NCBI RefSeq assembly: GCF_905404315.1
Contig: NC_066265.1
Coordinates: forward strand, 28,606,501 to 28,670,500
DNA length: 64,000 nucleotides
Source of the DNA: Leptidea sinapis
Taxonomy: Eukaryota > Arthropoda > Insecta > Lepidoptera > Pieridae
Direction: 5' to 3'
Below, one piece after another: positions 31,905 to 42,982 of this stretch. A model generated the notes under the pieces. It worked only from the letters and a program-made list of their open reading frames with translations, was not told the DNA's origin and searched no databases. The position numbers and the translations under genes are program-made. The number at the start of each line of letters is the position of its first letter. Within the stretch, counting starts at the first letter, position 1.

Positions 31905-32122
31905 TCCACTTATGAATTACTTCTTATCAAATGCCCAAATGCAAAGTTTTATAGTGTCATCTTCGATAATGACGAACTTCCATCCCCCTATCTTAACCCG
32001 TCCATTTAGCCTATATATCCTATATATCTCTGTACTAAATTTCATGAAAATTGGTTGAGTGGTTTAGGCGTGAAAGCGTAACAAACAAACTTACATTTAA
32101 ATTTAAAATATTAGTAGGGATA
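31905..32122 (-). mobile_element. Helitron-like family J, 3' truncated
   Basis: The minus-strand start 'atccctactaatattttaaa' lies at about 32122, followed by 'gtaagtttgtttgttacgc' and 'tcacgcctaaaccactcaacc'. Same family as 41787-42176. The CTAG end is missing on the left. Confidence 0.6.
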
Positions 32123-32595
32123 AATTAATAGTTTATGTTTTGAAGTAAAAACTTCTATTGACGAGCTGTTCTCCATATTATGTGGATATTGTATGAGACT
32201 GAATCTTGTAGTAAAACTAGCTTCTTTATTTTTTAATACGAATTATAACGCAAGCGAAAGGCTTATAAAGGCTTAGTATCTCTTTAACTTGATATATCAC
32301 TACTAATATTATAGTAGGGATATACCAAGTGTACTATGAAAGTACGTATACTGTTGGAAATGCTACCAAACCTGTGTCACATGGTAGTTTGGAGAGACGT
32401 TGTAGAAATATCGTAGTTAACCACAAATGAATGTAGGTCGTACGGCAGATAGCACTAGCGCCAAAACGGATATAACGTAGCCAACGCATATATATCTAGC
32501 TACGTCAGGATTTGAAAAGTTTACGAATATTAAATGTCAACGCTTTGATAACAGCGATATTATCACGGTCTGATCCAAACTTACACTGTATTTCG
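32123..32595. other. unassigned sequence
   Basis: Nothing recognised. Confidence 0.45.
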
Positions 32596-32800
32596 CTACA
32601 TTTGTAAATAATAATAATATTGACACACTCTTAAACAAATCATCTTGCCCCAAACTAGGCATAGCCTGTACTATGGGTACAAGACAACGATATATTTAAT
32701 ACAATATACTTAAGAAACAAACATTCACATTCACCATAATTTAAATGATTGCACCTACCGGGATCCGAACCCGGGACCTCTATAGCTCAGTAGGCAGGGA
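32596..32800 (-). repeat. tRNA-derived SINE
   Basis: Reverse copy of 18026. The T-arm region reads CCGGGATCCGAACCCGGG and extends into 'gacctctatagctcagtaggcag', retaining more of the tRNA-like head than the other copies, including a possible A-box side. Confidence 0.82.
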
Positions 32801-33224
32801 ATAAATAAATAAATCTAAGAAATGACCTCATTAAACAGTAATAAAATAAATAAAATGTTAAATTACGGGTTATTTGAGAGTCAATGAAAACAGATCACTC
32901 GAGGGAAATACTTGAAAAAGATAAACACAGATCCCAATTAATCGGTTCCAAAGAATTAATGACGCAGGCCTTTGGTGGGCCGATAAAAACGATCGCTTTA
33001 ATAAAATATGAGGTAAACTGCGTGGGTTTTATTTAATTGGTGCTTTTTTTCGATGATCTTGTATTGATATAAATTCAAAACATTGTTCTTTTCCACATAA
33101 TTGAAGAATAATAAAAGGTGAGTTAGTTTAAGATTCAATATAAAAATAATTAAATTCATATTTGATTGATGGTACTTAGAGTATATCAACTATTTTATAT
33201 TAATTACTTATGGCGCCATGGTTT
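32801..33224. other. unassigned AT-rich sequence
   Basis: Nothing recognised. Confidence 0.45.
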
Positions 33225-33345
33225 TTTTATATAAGAGGGGGCAAGAGGCTCATCGGTTAGGGAGTGTTGAGGAAACCACCCATGAATATCCGCAACAACA
33301 GGATGTCAAAAGATGCGTTGCTTAAAGTGGGAGTATACTCTTTTC
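33225..33345 (-). repeat. degenerate LINE-tail-like repeat
   Basis: 'aaaccacccatgaatatccgcaacaacaggatgtca' resembles 60990-61025 ('accgcccatggacatccacaacatcagaagtca'), probably the 3' UTR of a LINE related to B. Confidence 0.5.
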
Positions 33346-33349
33346 TTAA

Positions 33350-33630
33350 AGGTCTCTAAGTCGTATTATGGCCTTCGCTATTGTCCAAGCTTACCGCCAA
33401 CCCCTCTCCCTTCGACTCAACCGCTTGCGCCCATTTATGGGTTAGGTATGCAAGAAGATCACCAGCTGAGCGACCCTGACGGAAACCGTACTTGCAGTCA
33501 CTGATCAGCTGGTGCACCTCTAGGTATCCTAAGAGCTGGCGGTTGATGATCGACACCTTTCTTAGGGATCGGGTGCACTAAAACCGCCTTCCATAATTTC
33601 GGGACGACGCGCCTGATACGTTGAATTTCT
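33350..33630 (-). pseudogene. LINE B RT fragment (fingers region)
   Basis: The minus strand reads INRQLLGYLEVHQLISDCKY, GFRQGRSAGDLLAYLTHKWA, VESKGEGLAVSLD, that is, RT blocks upstream of motif A (normally LDISKAFDRVWH; here LDNSEGHNTT). Further right, 33570-33620 has KLWKAVLVHP, then a deletion. It covers the part of the protein missing from 22009-23165. Confidence 0.78.
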
Positions 33631-33904
33631 GCTGTATGTAGGTGATCGCAGTCATAAAGAGAAGCTGAAAGGTACGAACAATCCGCAACTTTTCATCAAC
33701 ATGATATTATATGTGAAAATTAGTTCCATGCTCCGTCGGATTTTACGAAGTATCTATAAATACTCGAATATACACAAAATACTCATTCTAGAGAAAAACA
33801 AATCAACGATTTCAACATACTTCAAAAAAAAGGACGAAGCAATCAAGTTGTATGTATTATTTTTTTGTTACCTTATAATTGCGTAATTTCTGGACAAGGT
33901 CTCG
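33631..33904. other. unassigned sequence
   Basis: Nothing recognised. Confidence 0.4.
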
Positions 33905-34080
33905 ATATAAAAAAATTTTTGTGTTTCGGTTTGCCATAGTGACACTACTGGGCTTATGAAACTTAAATTTTGTCTCAAAGTAACGAATTTATTCGTGGTG
34001 CCTCTCAGAACTTACTAGGCACTTCGCTATAATGGGCAGGGTGATTCAGTGACTACCACGTCACTTATTATCACAAAAAA
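33905..34080 (+). repeat. family A repeat, degenerate
   Basis: 'tgtgtttcggt', 'actactgggc', 'cttaaattttgtctcaaagtaacga' and 'taatgggcagggtg' align with family A. Ends in a short A run. Confidence 0.6.
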
Positions 34081-35055
34081 AAGGAAATTCAAAATGTTAC
34101 TTTCCTTTCTGTTCTTGCTTAAGTGGAACGATAGAGAAGACTAAAAATCTTAAAAACTTCATAATGTTGTACAGAATATTTATTTGCTACTATTAAGTTA
34201 TAAAGACTTATAATTGTTTTAATTCGTTATTTTTTCGTAATAGCTCAAATTATCATCAAGAAACGAACATGCTACGAGGCAAAAATACAAGTTATTCGAT
34301 GTAAATGGGGTGCAATGGACCAATTCATAGTTAATGTAATTAAGCTACGCGCTGTTTAGAAAAGATTTTACGTAAGGGTTTAATACCGGTTTTATTTTAC
34401 AGGAATAATATTTCTTGAATAACCCCAACTTCACCCGTTACATTAAAAAAATTTGCTCAAGCTTTTAACACATTAACTTCATTACTTTGAAAGTATGAAA
34501 CAATAAGTTTCTCTGAGAGCCGGGCTATGTTTTATTACGAGACTTGCTTAGCTCGGTAGGTTTCTCGCCGCTCACGTTCAGACTCAGAATTGTATTACTT
34601 ATTAAATATTTTAACATACATAAATTTTTATTAATCATTCAATCTTCCAACCAGAATCCGTTCAAACAAAACTTTATAGATTGGTTTCTCATACGTGATG
34701 TAATTTAGATATTTATATATTGAAAGGGTCTTACAATTCTTGTTAATTTTAGAGTGGATGTCAGTCATGGTAGGCTTGCAACTATATACATAGTTGTAGG
34801 AAGTTCATTAGTGAGATGCGCTTGTGTCTCACGCGCAACGTGACAAAGGGAGAGACGAGAGTGGGCCGCGGCGGGAGGACACCGATCAAAAACAATAATT
34901 TATTATTACTATTGTATAAAAATACGCAATTATTTTTTTAACTTTTTAATGCATACTATATCTATTGTTTTGGAATAGTTTTCTTTTGAAGTCGGTTATT
35001 TTTTTGTTAATTTTTTTTACTATGTTATAGTTAAAAAGATCAAACTAGCTGAAAA
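34081..35055. other. unassigned sequence
   Basis: Close to 1 kb without recognised features. 34855-34885 is GC-rich (GGGCCGCGGCGGGAGG). Confidence 0.4.
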
Positions 35056-35150
35056 GTCAGGCAAAACTCCCGTGTCTCCTTCGTTGTTGTAAGAGAAAAT
35101 GATAATCACTTAACATTGAGTGACCCCTGTACTTGTTTGCCTTCGTATTC
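35056..35150 (+). repeat. LINE B 3' tail remnant
   Basis: 'gataatcacttaacattgagtgacccctgtacttgtttgcc' matches the LINE B UTR (GATCACTTAACACCAGGTGA...). Coding part lost. Confidence 0.6.
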
Positions 35151-35397
35151 TATTATAATGTAGTTGAATAGTGTAATATAATATATAAATCCAGATTTAA
35201 GTAGGTATATGATTGTATTCCAATCCTTTAAAATCTGATTAAAAAGATTTTTTTTTATTATTTTTTCAGTGTAAAGTTGCAAATCTTAAAACTAAGTAAT
35301 TGGCACTGTTATATTGAGGAGCGCTTATATACAGTAGTCGAATTTGAACAATATTTTATGGTCACAAATATATTTTGGCAATTTTAAATTTATTAGT

Positions 35398-35820
35398 CTT
35401 AGATTCAGGATTGGTCTCCGCTGCGCTCCAACTAGATACCGCAGACGTAGACGCAAAGTCCAGCAACTAATACTACGCCCAAGTGAGCGTACTCGAGGCA
35501 GTCTCGAACAATGTGTGACGTTGACGTGCCACATGTTTTGTTACACTTTGCTTATAATTGAACCTAAAATGCCACTGCCAAGATAAAAAATAAAACTGCA
35601 AGAAAAAAGAAAGACACTGGATCACATATTATCAGTAAGTAGGTAGTTTGTATTTTATTAATTTCAATAAAATAACACGAAGCGTATGTAACAAAATTAG
35701 AAAGATGCCATTGAGTGTCAAAATGCCAAGCATCTAATAGTTGCCGTAAAAAAAAAGCTATTGTTCTTAGGTAGTACGGTATCTAGCTGGAGCGCAGCGG
35801 AGACCAACGCTTAATCTAAG
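35398..35820 (+). mobile_element. P-element-like MITE, family 2, with exact 8-bp TSD
   Basis: A 423-bp element. Left end CTTAGATTCAGGATTGGTCT, then CCGCTGCGCTCCAACTAGAT; the right end read inward gives CTTAGATTAAGCGTTGGTCT and the same second block with one change, about 45 bp in all. Both flanks are TTATTAGT (35390-35397, 35821-35828). 35569-35634 aligns with the THAP exon of the 46307 copy but is disrupted (MPLPR, stop), and is followed by a consensus donor GTAAGT at 35635. Confidence 0.9.
35569..35634 (+). pseudogene. disrupted THAP first exon with GTAAGT donor
   Basis: Homologous to 46453-46530. The Cys codons are lost through a deletion and an early stop, while the 3' part ('gaaagacactggatcacatattatca') and the donor remain. 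Donor preservation here, with coding preservation in the sister copy, indicates an ancestral spliced gene. Confidence 0.65.
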
Positions 35821-35965
35821 TTATTAGTGTATCTATCATTCGTAGATAGAGAAATAAAAAATAAACGTACGTCAGTAATCATCGTGTATTCAATTTCTAT
35901 CAAAATCTGTCCAATGTGTTCAAAATTTGTTAATCGGAGTGAATATGAATTACGATATTATATAA

Positions 35966-36374
35966 TCTATATAATATATAAAAATGAATTGCTGTTCGTT
36001 AGTCTCGCTAAAACTCGAGAACGGGTGGACCGATTTGGCTAATATTGGCCTTGAATTATTTGTGGAAGTCCAGGGAAGGTTTTAAAGGTGAATAAATATG
36101 AAAGTGTTCGGAATTAAATAAAAACAACAATTTTGTTTTTCCTATGATGTGTCCCCCGTCGTCCGATATTTGTTTTGTATATATATATATATTTTCTATG
36201 AGAGAATTTACTGACGCACGTTGTGACAGTTCTGCTGTAAAACAATTTCATTACAACAACAGGGAGCATATTTTACGAAATAATTCTTAATGTTATGATA
36301 TATTACTGACAAATTAATAAAAAACATTATTTTATTTATTATATATACAGAACAACGTCTGTCGGGTCAACTAG
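35966..36374 (+). mobile_element. Helitron-like family F, full length
   Basis: TCTATATAATATATAAAAAT after A35965 to GTCGGGTCAACTAG before T36375; 409 bp. Interior blocks 'ttcgttagtctcgctaaaac', 'gtccagggaaggttttaaag' and 'atgagagaatttactgacgca' recur at 20512, 39086, 49725 and 55544. Non-coding, so non-autonomous. Confidence 0.78.
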
Positions 36375-36777
36375 TATATTATAAAATACTGGTACAGAGT
36401 AACCTTATAATGTGAAAAACTTATAACGTGATAGAACTGACCAAAAAGATCTATTTTTATCGATGACGGAATTTATGGGTAGGAAGTTTGGCGACGCGCC
36501 AGATTTTCTTTGAAGTACACTTTTGTCTGCCTACCCGCACTTACAGTGCACTTCATGGCTACACCATTCATATAATAATAATCTTTGAGGTGTGTAAACC
36601 GTAATTAAGTAAATATATTTTACCATAACTCAATGTCCAACTTTTATACTTGTAAACTATCATCACCTGATTTAATAAGCTAAGTAGATAAAAAAGTTCT
36701 CAAGAAAATGCTCTCTACATTTTAAAATTAGCTATTCTTATGAATGAAAATTAATCAATTCCATTGTAATGTGGAAT
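36375..36777. other. unassigned sequence
   Basis: Nothing recognised. Confidence 0.45.
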
Positions 36778-36965
36778 ACCAGTGGGAGGTTCCTTTACAC
36801 AGGGTGCCGGCTAGATTATGGGTACGACAACGGTGCCTATTTTGGCGTGAAGCAGTAATGTGTAAACATTACTGCATTATTACAACATTATTTTGGTATG
36901 AAGGGTGCCGTAGCTAGTGAAATTGCTGGGCAAACGAGACTTAACATCTTATATCTCAAGGTGAC
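36778..36965 (+). repeat. family A repeat, cut short
   Basis: Good 5' half (CCAGTGGGAGGTTCCTTTAC...) including the CAGTAATG...CATTACTG hairpin. It stops at 'ctcaaggtgacaagct', where an RT fragment begins. Confidence 0.8.
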
Positions 36966-37180
36966 AAGCTTTCTTATCATCTAAATAATCCTTAAAATTG
37001 TTATAAGATTTTCTATAATTTTAAGTTAAATGCAGACTTTGAACTGGATGAGGGATATTTCCATTACGTTTTCAGGAAGCTTATTATAAAATCTAACGCC
37101 ATTGCCGATTGATGACTTGACGAGTTTACTCAGCCTGGAAGTGGGCATTAACAGTTTTATTTTGTATCTGGTATTAAATT
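36966..37180 (-). pseudogene. non-LTR RT C-terminus related to LINE C
   Basis: Minus-strand codons read RYKIKLLMPTSRLSKLVKSS, IGNGVRFYNKLPENVMEISL, IQFKVCI. The LMPxxRLSKxxKSF...FYNxxPENV pattern is shared with LINE C (47170), but the sequence is another subfamily. It replaces the 3' half of the family A copy to its left. Confidence 0.72.
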
Positions 37181-37242
37181 TTTTTTTTTATATATCTTAT
37201 GAAATTTATTGCCATTTATATGAACGTATACTATATGATATA

Positions 37243-37248
<6 letters not shown>

Positions 37249-37306
<58 letters not shown>

Positions 37307-37310
37307 TATA
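37249..37310. repeat. (TA)n microsatellite
   Basis: 62 bp of alternating TA with one interruption (C at 37301), directly upstream of a Helitron-like element. Confidence 0.95.
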
Positions 37311-37619
37311 TTTCTTTTATGCGTCTGTAACTGAACTCCTCCTAAACGCCTTGAACAATTTTAATGAAACTTTCTGTGTGTCTTCAGTTGGATTTGAGAA
37401 TGGTTTAGATTCACAATTGAACTACCTCCTAAGCTGCTGGAACGATTTTGATGATTTTTTGTGTGTTCCAGTGAATTTGAGATTGGTTTAGATTCTCAAT
37501 TCCGTCCATATAATATAATTCTCCTGCTCATGTTTATGTTAGTGAACTCCTCCTAGCAGCTGGACCGATTTTTCAAATTTAAGACGTGTGTACAGGACAA
37601 CGTCTGTCGGGTCTACTAG
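37311..37619 (+). mobile_element. Helitron-like element
   Basis: Ends ACAACGTCTGTCGGGTCTAC then CTAG (37616-37619) before T. Internal repeats of 'gaactcctcctaa...tggaacgatttt' at about 37332, 37420 and 37541 show a tandemly built interior. The 5' end is hidden by the TA tract. Confidence 0.65.
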
Positions 37620-38003
37620 TATTATATATCTTACCATATATCAAAAATAGAATATACGTATATATAGCAATATCAGCAGCATTACTCCACAATAACATAC
37701 TATATTACATAACGCTTGAACTTGTAAAAAAAACTTCTCCTCCTCCTCCCCCTTCTCCTTCCGTTCTCCTACCGTAAAAATTTGTGAGTTTATTCAGTAT
37801 TTGTCAATTTATTCAGTTCCTACTTAAGGGTACTTCTGTCTTAAGTTACATAAATACATAAATAGCAAACATAGCAATAACTTATAGCGACCATATCAAT
37901 ATTAAAAATCTTTTATGTTTTAAATAAATAGATTTACTTGGCCCTTGCATGTAAGCACAATGATTTTTTTTATTAAAATGCAGTGTATCTTTTAATTAGA
38001 CTA
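37620..38003. other. unassigned; C/T-rich patch
   Basis: 37735-37772 is a pyrimidine-rich run. Nothing else recognised. Confidence 0.4.
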
Positions 38004-38299
38004 CTAGCTGACCCAGCAAACGTTGTATTGCCGATATTAAAATCGCGATACAAAAGTAACTGTCGATTGTAGATGGGTGAAAATTTGACGTTGTATGTAT
38101 TTTTAATGCTGACTCATAATGAAATAAAAAAAATATTTGGCGTTGACCACCCTTAGAATTAAGGGGGGGGGGGGGGGAATAGATGTTGTCCAATTCTCAG
38201 ACCGACCCAATATGCGCATAAAATTTTATGAGAATCAGTCAAGCCGTTTCGAAGGAGTTTAACTACAAACACCACGACATGAGAATTTTATATATTAGA
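38004..38299 (-). mobile_element. Helitron-like family G, full length
   Basis: Minus strand from TCTAATATATAAAATTCTC (38299 leftwards, preceded by A) to the end shown on plus as CTAGCTGACCCAGCAAACG at 38004. It contains a 15-base G tract (38163-38177) at a site where other copies have about five G. Sister copies: 49813, 56662. Confidence 0.78.
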
Positions 38300-38737
38300 T
38301 ATACTGCGATATAGTTAATACATTTTTGTTATCAAAGTAAACAGTGTCTGGCATACGATTTCAAACATTCCGGCCAAAAGAGGGAGCCTGAGGCTGACAA
38401 ATCAATTCTGCAATACACACGCTCTCGCTAATGGATATTACATTCCGACTTTGTGTCACACAAACAAAATTGTTACGGGCCCCCTGATTCCCCAATTTTA
38501 TCTTTATCCCACGGGTTCATGATCGATTTTCCGGCACAGCGTACCTTTCATCAGTACTGCGCAACGGTTACAGTTTTAAAGTTGCTGTAATTAATATTCT
38601 TGTTGCTTTAAAAAAAAGTAGGCGCGTTTTGGGGATAGAATAGTTTCTTTTTCAAAAAATGGATTGAAACAATTTTTTAATCATAAAAATTTTTGACTTT
38701 TGTAATAAAAAATAAAAAAAAGTTTTCAGAAATTTTT
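38300..38737. other. unassigned sequence
   Basis: Nothing recognised. Confidence 0.45.
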
Positions 38738-38875
38738 CGACATTTGCAACGTTCTTTTTTTTTTGGTTTCTTTGTCCATTATTAGGACACGCAAAGGTTT
38801 CGAGCTCAATAAGAATGTTAAATCGATTTAAGCTAATTAAAATCTAACCTTCAATTTCTTATTATGAATTATTTC
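38738..38875 (-). repeat. family K fragment
   Basis: 'ggtttctttgtccattattaggac' and 'gcaaaggtttcgagctc' match 61520-61570 and, reversed, 11090-11150. Confidence 0.55.
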
Positions 38876-38882
38876 AAATTGC

Positions 38883-39000
38883 CATTGAGTGTCAAGATGC
38901 CACGCACACGAGCATCTAATAGTTGCCGTATTAAAAACGCAATTGTTCGTTGGTAGTGCGGTATCTAGTTGGAGCGCAGCGGAGACCAATCCTTAATCCA
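38883..39000 (+). mobile_element. P-like MITE family 2, right-end fragment
   Basis: Matches 35700-35820, ending GGAGCGCAGCGGAGACCAAT then 'ccttaatccag'. The left half is missing, so no THAP exon. Confidence 0.72.
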
Positions 39001-39085
39001 GTTAGACTTAAAGTAACTAAACATCCTTTTTGTAAGTATCTTATTTGTACATGTTAGCAATACAGTCACAGATATTTATATGTTA

Positions 39086-39668
39086 CTAGTTGACCCGACA
39101 GACGTTGTTCTGTATATAATAAATAAAATAATGTTTTTGTTGAATTTCTCAATAATATATCATAACATCAAGAATTACTTCGTAAAATATGAACCTTGTT
39201 GTAGTTATGAAAATTGGAAATAAAAATAATTATTTGAACGAAATCTGGCCGTGTAAAGTGGATCAAATTCGCGCCCAAATGAGTCGGTTACAAACAAACT
39301 TAAGATTTATCAATCTACATAAAAAAATCTGATAGATAGTTAACAACTGTAGTAAATTATAGTTAGTTAAGATTTAGTTTAAGTTTATTTTGACCTCCTA
39401 AGAAAGTTTGAAAGAAATGTAAAAATTCTAATTAGATATTTCATTTAAAACTATTCTTTCATTTTGATTTCTGAACGACGGGGGACACATCAAAGGAAAA
39501 ACAAAATCGTTATTTTTATTTAATTCCGACCATTTTCATTTTTCTTCACCTTTTAAACTTTATCTGGACTTATACAAATAATTCAAGACGAAAATTTGCC
39601 AAATCGGTCCAGTGGTACTCGAGTTTTAGCGAGACTAACGAACAGCAATTCATTTTTATATATATAGA
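39086..39668 (-). mobile_element. Helitron-like family F, long copy
   Basis: Plus-strand left edge CTAGTTGACCCGACAGACG (39086) and right edge TATATATATAGA (TCTATATATATA on minus, preceded by A); 583 bp. Both ends match 35966-36374. The extra middle (about 39225-39440) carries the block also found at 6825. Confidence 0.75.
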
Positions 39669-39984
39669 TTTCCAAAGCTTTATCTTTCAAGTGTCAGTCA
39701 AATGTCAAATTGAGAGTAGATCTTTCTTTTTTATAAGATTTCATGAGAGTAGGTCCCTCTCACAATCATGGATAGAAGAAGATGAACCTCGGACCAATTA
39801 AATAAAATGATAGCAAGGAGTAATAAACAAATTTGATATTAATTTTAGCAAAACGTAGATCCTTAAAATTATTGACGTATCTGTTTTAGAATTTTATGTT
39901 AATTAAGGCATCACAGTTTGTTTTTGTTTTATAACCGCAAAAAAATCCACACTCCATAGAAAAACTGGACACGTATTTAAAAAT
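39669..39984. other. unassigned sequence
   Basis: Nothing recognised. Confidence 0.4.
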
Positions 39985-40062
39985 TTAAATAGCCTGAGAG
40001 CGGTCGCTCCCTTCCTAATTGTGGTATCATTAAGAAAGACATTTATGTTATAGTATCATTTA
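39985..40062 (-). repeat. LINE C 3' fragment
   Basis: 'aatagcctgagagcggtcgctcc' and 'ggtatcattaagaaagacatttatgttatagta' only. Confidence 0.65.
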
Positions 40063-40276
40063 TAAACCTGTATGTTTAGCCTTACACTCTATTTTATGCG
40101 GAGATTGGTGCCTGTGATAGGTCAGGGTCATCTGTAATACCATGTGTGACCATGGATCCATACCCTCGATAGTACAATTTGAGTTGTAGTTAACTACAAA
40201 AGTATATCTATAAGTTATTATGAAATTGTTAACTTTTGAGATACTGACTTTTACCAATTTTCAGAGAAGTTTACAG

Positions 40277-40590
40277 AAGAATTCCACCTTCGCACGACAC
40301 GCCACAAGTTAGGATATCATCCCCACCATCTGGATGTGTGGTGGTCCTCCACAGTGCAGTTTTCAAGGAGCTTTCTTCCACGTACTACAAAGCTGTGGAA
40401 TGAGCTTCCTTGTGCGGTGTTTCCGGGACGATACGACATGGGTACCTTCAAAAAAAGCGCGTACACCTTCCTTAAGGGCCGGCAACGCTCTTGTGATTCC
40501 TCTGGTGTTGCAAGAGAATGTGGGCGGTGGTGATCACTTAACACCAGGTGACCCGTACGCTCGTTTGTCCTCCTATTCTATAAAAAAAAG
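40277..40590 (+). pseudogene. LINE B C-terminus and 3' UTR, young-looking copy
   Basis: Very close to 19440-19760. From the fragment edge at GAATTCCACC it reads LGYHPHHLDVWWSSTVQFSR, LPRTTKLWNELPCAVFPGRY, GTFKKSAYTFLKGRQRSCDS, SGVARECGRW and a stop, without internal stops. The UTR runs 'gatcacttaacaccaggtgac...tcctattct' to an A-rich end. 5' truncated just like other copies; close similarity to 19330 suggests comparatively recent activity of this family. Confidence 0.85.
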
Positions 40591-41335
40591 GCAAATGCTT
40601 CTTATGTAATCTTGTTATGTAAACATTAACACAAATTTAGTTTGAGAGGTGATTTAAAGCGCGAGATTATAAAATAGAATATCTGTAAGTGTGTTGTTAA
40701 TTGACATCGAGTATTTCAGTCATAATATGCATTTCAATGAGTCATTGTGCTGCGCGGAACTCTTTATTTGGTTATTTTGTGAGCATATAATTATCCATAT
40801 TATTATATAGTTATTGAAGTGAATACTTCATAAGCATCGTTGTGATTTGAAAGTAGATGAAACAAAAGAGCGACAGTAACAGGAGACAGACATAAGATTT
40901 AACGTGGTAGAAAAACAGTGTTTTGGTACCAGGTGATCATTGCTGAAGAAGAGATTGTGTTATATATGACGCGATTATACCTTAGTATATTCTGACGCCA
41001 TGCGCATGACGTATTATAGATACCAGGAGAGCATAAATATGATAGCGATGACAGTAATGTCCTTTCATAGCGGTTGAAATCATGTGTCATACTAGCAACA
41101 TGTACCAGGACTTCATATGCAGTTTAGAGGTTCATGCAGGTTTTACTTCTGATACGTGTACGCAATTCTTTTGACTTTTGTATATTAATTCAAATTTCAA
41201 AGCAAATAGTATCGAAATGCCGTAACATACCGAATATTAACAACGGTCACTTCGTGAGGCCGCGATCAGTAAAATAAGTATGTTACGGTTTGTAAGATAT
41301 GTGCCGATCGGGTGCCGCAAACAAACACTTCAATA
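40591..41335. other. unassigned sequence
   Basis: A 63-codon minus-strand frame (40899-41090) has no motif. No repeats recognised. Confidence 0.4.
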
Positions 41336-41458
41336 ATGTCAGCTGAGCGAACATTTCAATCTGTGTCGACAAAGGCGGCACTGGAGCGGCGCCAAGCGGG
41401 CACGCGCTGGTGTTCCACCGCGCCCGCCCCAGGGCTGTCACGTGCTCTTTTTATGTAG
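41336..41458 (+). CDS. GC-rich 40-codon open frame, doubtful
   Basis: ATG at 41336 to TAG at 41456-41458: MSAERTFQSVSTKAALERRQ then AGTRWCSTAPAPGLSRALFM. The stretch 41365-41440 is CpG-rich in AT-rich surroundings and includes an E-box CACGTG at 41439. No homologue recognised. It may equally be a regulatory CpG patch rather than a coding exon. Confidence 0.2.
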   Translation: MSAERTFQSVSTKAALERRQAGTRWCSTAPAPGLSRALFM

Positions 41459-41786
41459 CCTAGCCCTGCGTCTACACACTGATGTTCGTTGTTTTATACA
41501 TGGTGACCAAGTCTTGCTCCAATTTGAAATAACTAATACAAAACTCTTAGTATAACCCTTAGTACGGATGTTAAATTGTGTGTGCTGACCACATTCGTAT
41601 TTACAATGACCTCAAATGAATAGTCGAACGTAGAATATATCATCTCATTGAATGATACCAAATGAGACTCCAACAATAAATTTCTTAAAAATTGTAATGT
41701 TGTTTCAGACACGTAGTTGATATAGGTGATAAATATAACGCTTGCACCCAGTGTTGAAATAGCCAGCATACTGCTACATTTTACTA
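41459..41786. other. unassigned sequence
   Basis: A 78-codon minus-strand frame (41533-41769) without motif. Confidence 0.35.
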
Positions 41787-42176
41787 TACCTACTAATTTT
41801 ATAATTGTGAATGTAAGTTTGATTGTTACACTTTCACGCCTAAACCACTGAACCAGTTTTCATGAAATTTAGTACAGAGATATAAAAGAGCTTGGCAAAA
41901 GACATAGGTTAACTTTTTTTTTCGAATGAAAGGCTTGTTAGGGATGAAATAGGGGTGGAAGCATCGAAAATAACAGCACGAAAGTTAAGACACTTGATAC
42001 TCGTAAAAAATAAATAAATATTTGCTATAGCGTTTTTAAAATTAACACCTGTGAGGGGATAAAAATAGTTTGTAGCTTATAAAAATGTATTAAATATAAC
42101 AGTTTCTATGTTTATTATTTGCAAAGTGAGCCCAAATTAACTATTGCACGCAGACGAAGTCGTGGGTAAAAGCTAG
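41787..42176 (+). mobile_element. Helitron-like family J, full length
   Basis: Starts near TACCTACTAATTTTATAA after A and ends GACGAAGTCGTGGGTAAAAG then CTAG (42173-42176) before T; 390 bp. The interior 'tcacgcctaaaccactgaac' matches 32045-32070. Non-coding. Confidence 0.7.
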
Positions 42177-42982
42177 TGTTATATAAAGATATACTATAAT
42201 CATAATCAAAGCCAAGTTTCTTGTGATTCTTTCTGGTTTTCCTTTTACAAGCAAGGAACCTGGGCCGATTGCCGGCTCATTAATAAAAAACCCACATTTT
42301 ATGCTGTAGAGTGAGCTATTAAATACTTTTCTGTAAATGCTGAGTAGTAATTATTATTTAAAAATGTAGCTGATTATTCCGGCTAGAACTGGCCACATCT
42401 TGAACGTTGAAAGCCCTGGCATATCACAGCGTTCCACTAAACAGCAACACAGAATGTAGGTTACATCAGAAAACTTCGGAGATCGCTTTAAATATTCACT
42501 GAGGTGTCTGTTTTCGAGTTTACTTACAAGTTTGCGAACTTTTAAATCCTTACGCGTGTCTTGGCACATGTTGCCACTTCGCAAGCACAGAAACACGTTT
42601 TGTAAATTTTAGAATTGATTTCAGAACAGTGGTAATGGTAGAATATTTTACATTTGAAAACAACAGACTAAAACAATTAACATTCTTTGTTTTTGAGTCG
42701 ACTTTGTATTATTATTGCTAATTGGTGTTTTAATTATTTTTTCGTTGAAATAAAATAAGTAGTATTTCTAATACCCATCTCAACTGACAGACAGGATTAT
42801 CTTTCAAACGTATCAACCGGAGATCCAAATATTTATCCCATCAAAATATTTATAATAAACACTTCTATAACTCGCATATTATCTCAACGATCATATGGCC
42901 CCGTACGGTACTGGATAATAATTAATTTTGGAGAATTTATGTACAGCATTGTGTAAGTGGTATAACTTTAAAGAGCACAAAA
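42177..42982. other. unassigned sequence
   Basis: An 80-codon minus-strand frame (42354-42596) begins MFLCLRSGNMCQ and is not obviously low-complexity, but no homology or splice context supports it. Confidence 0.3.

Noticed and set aside
31720..32058. 112-codon frame as a membrane protein
   Set aside because: The C-terminal third is a Helitron-like repeat and the rest is F/S-rich without support.
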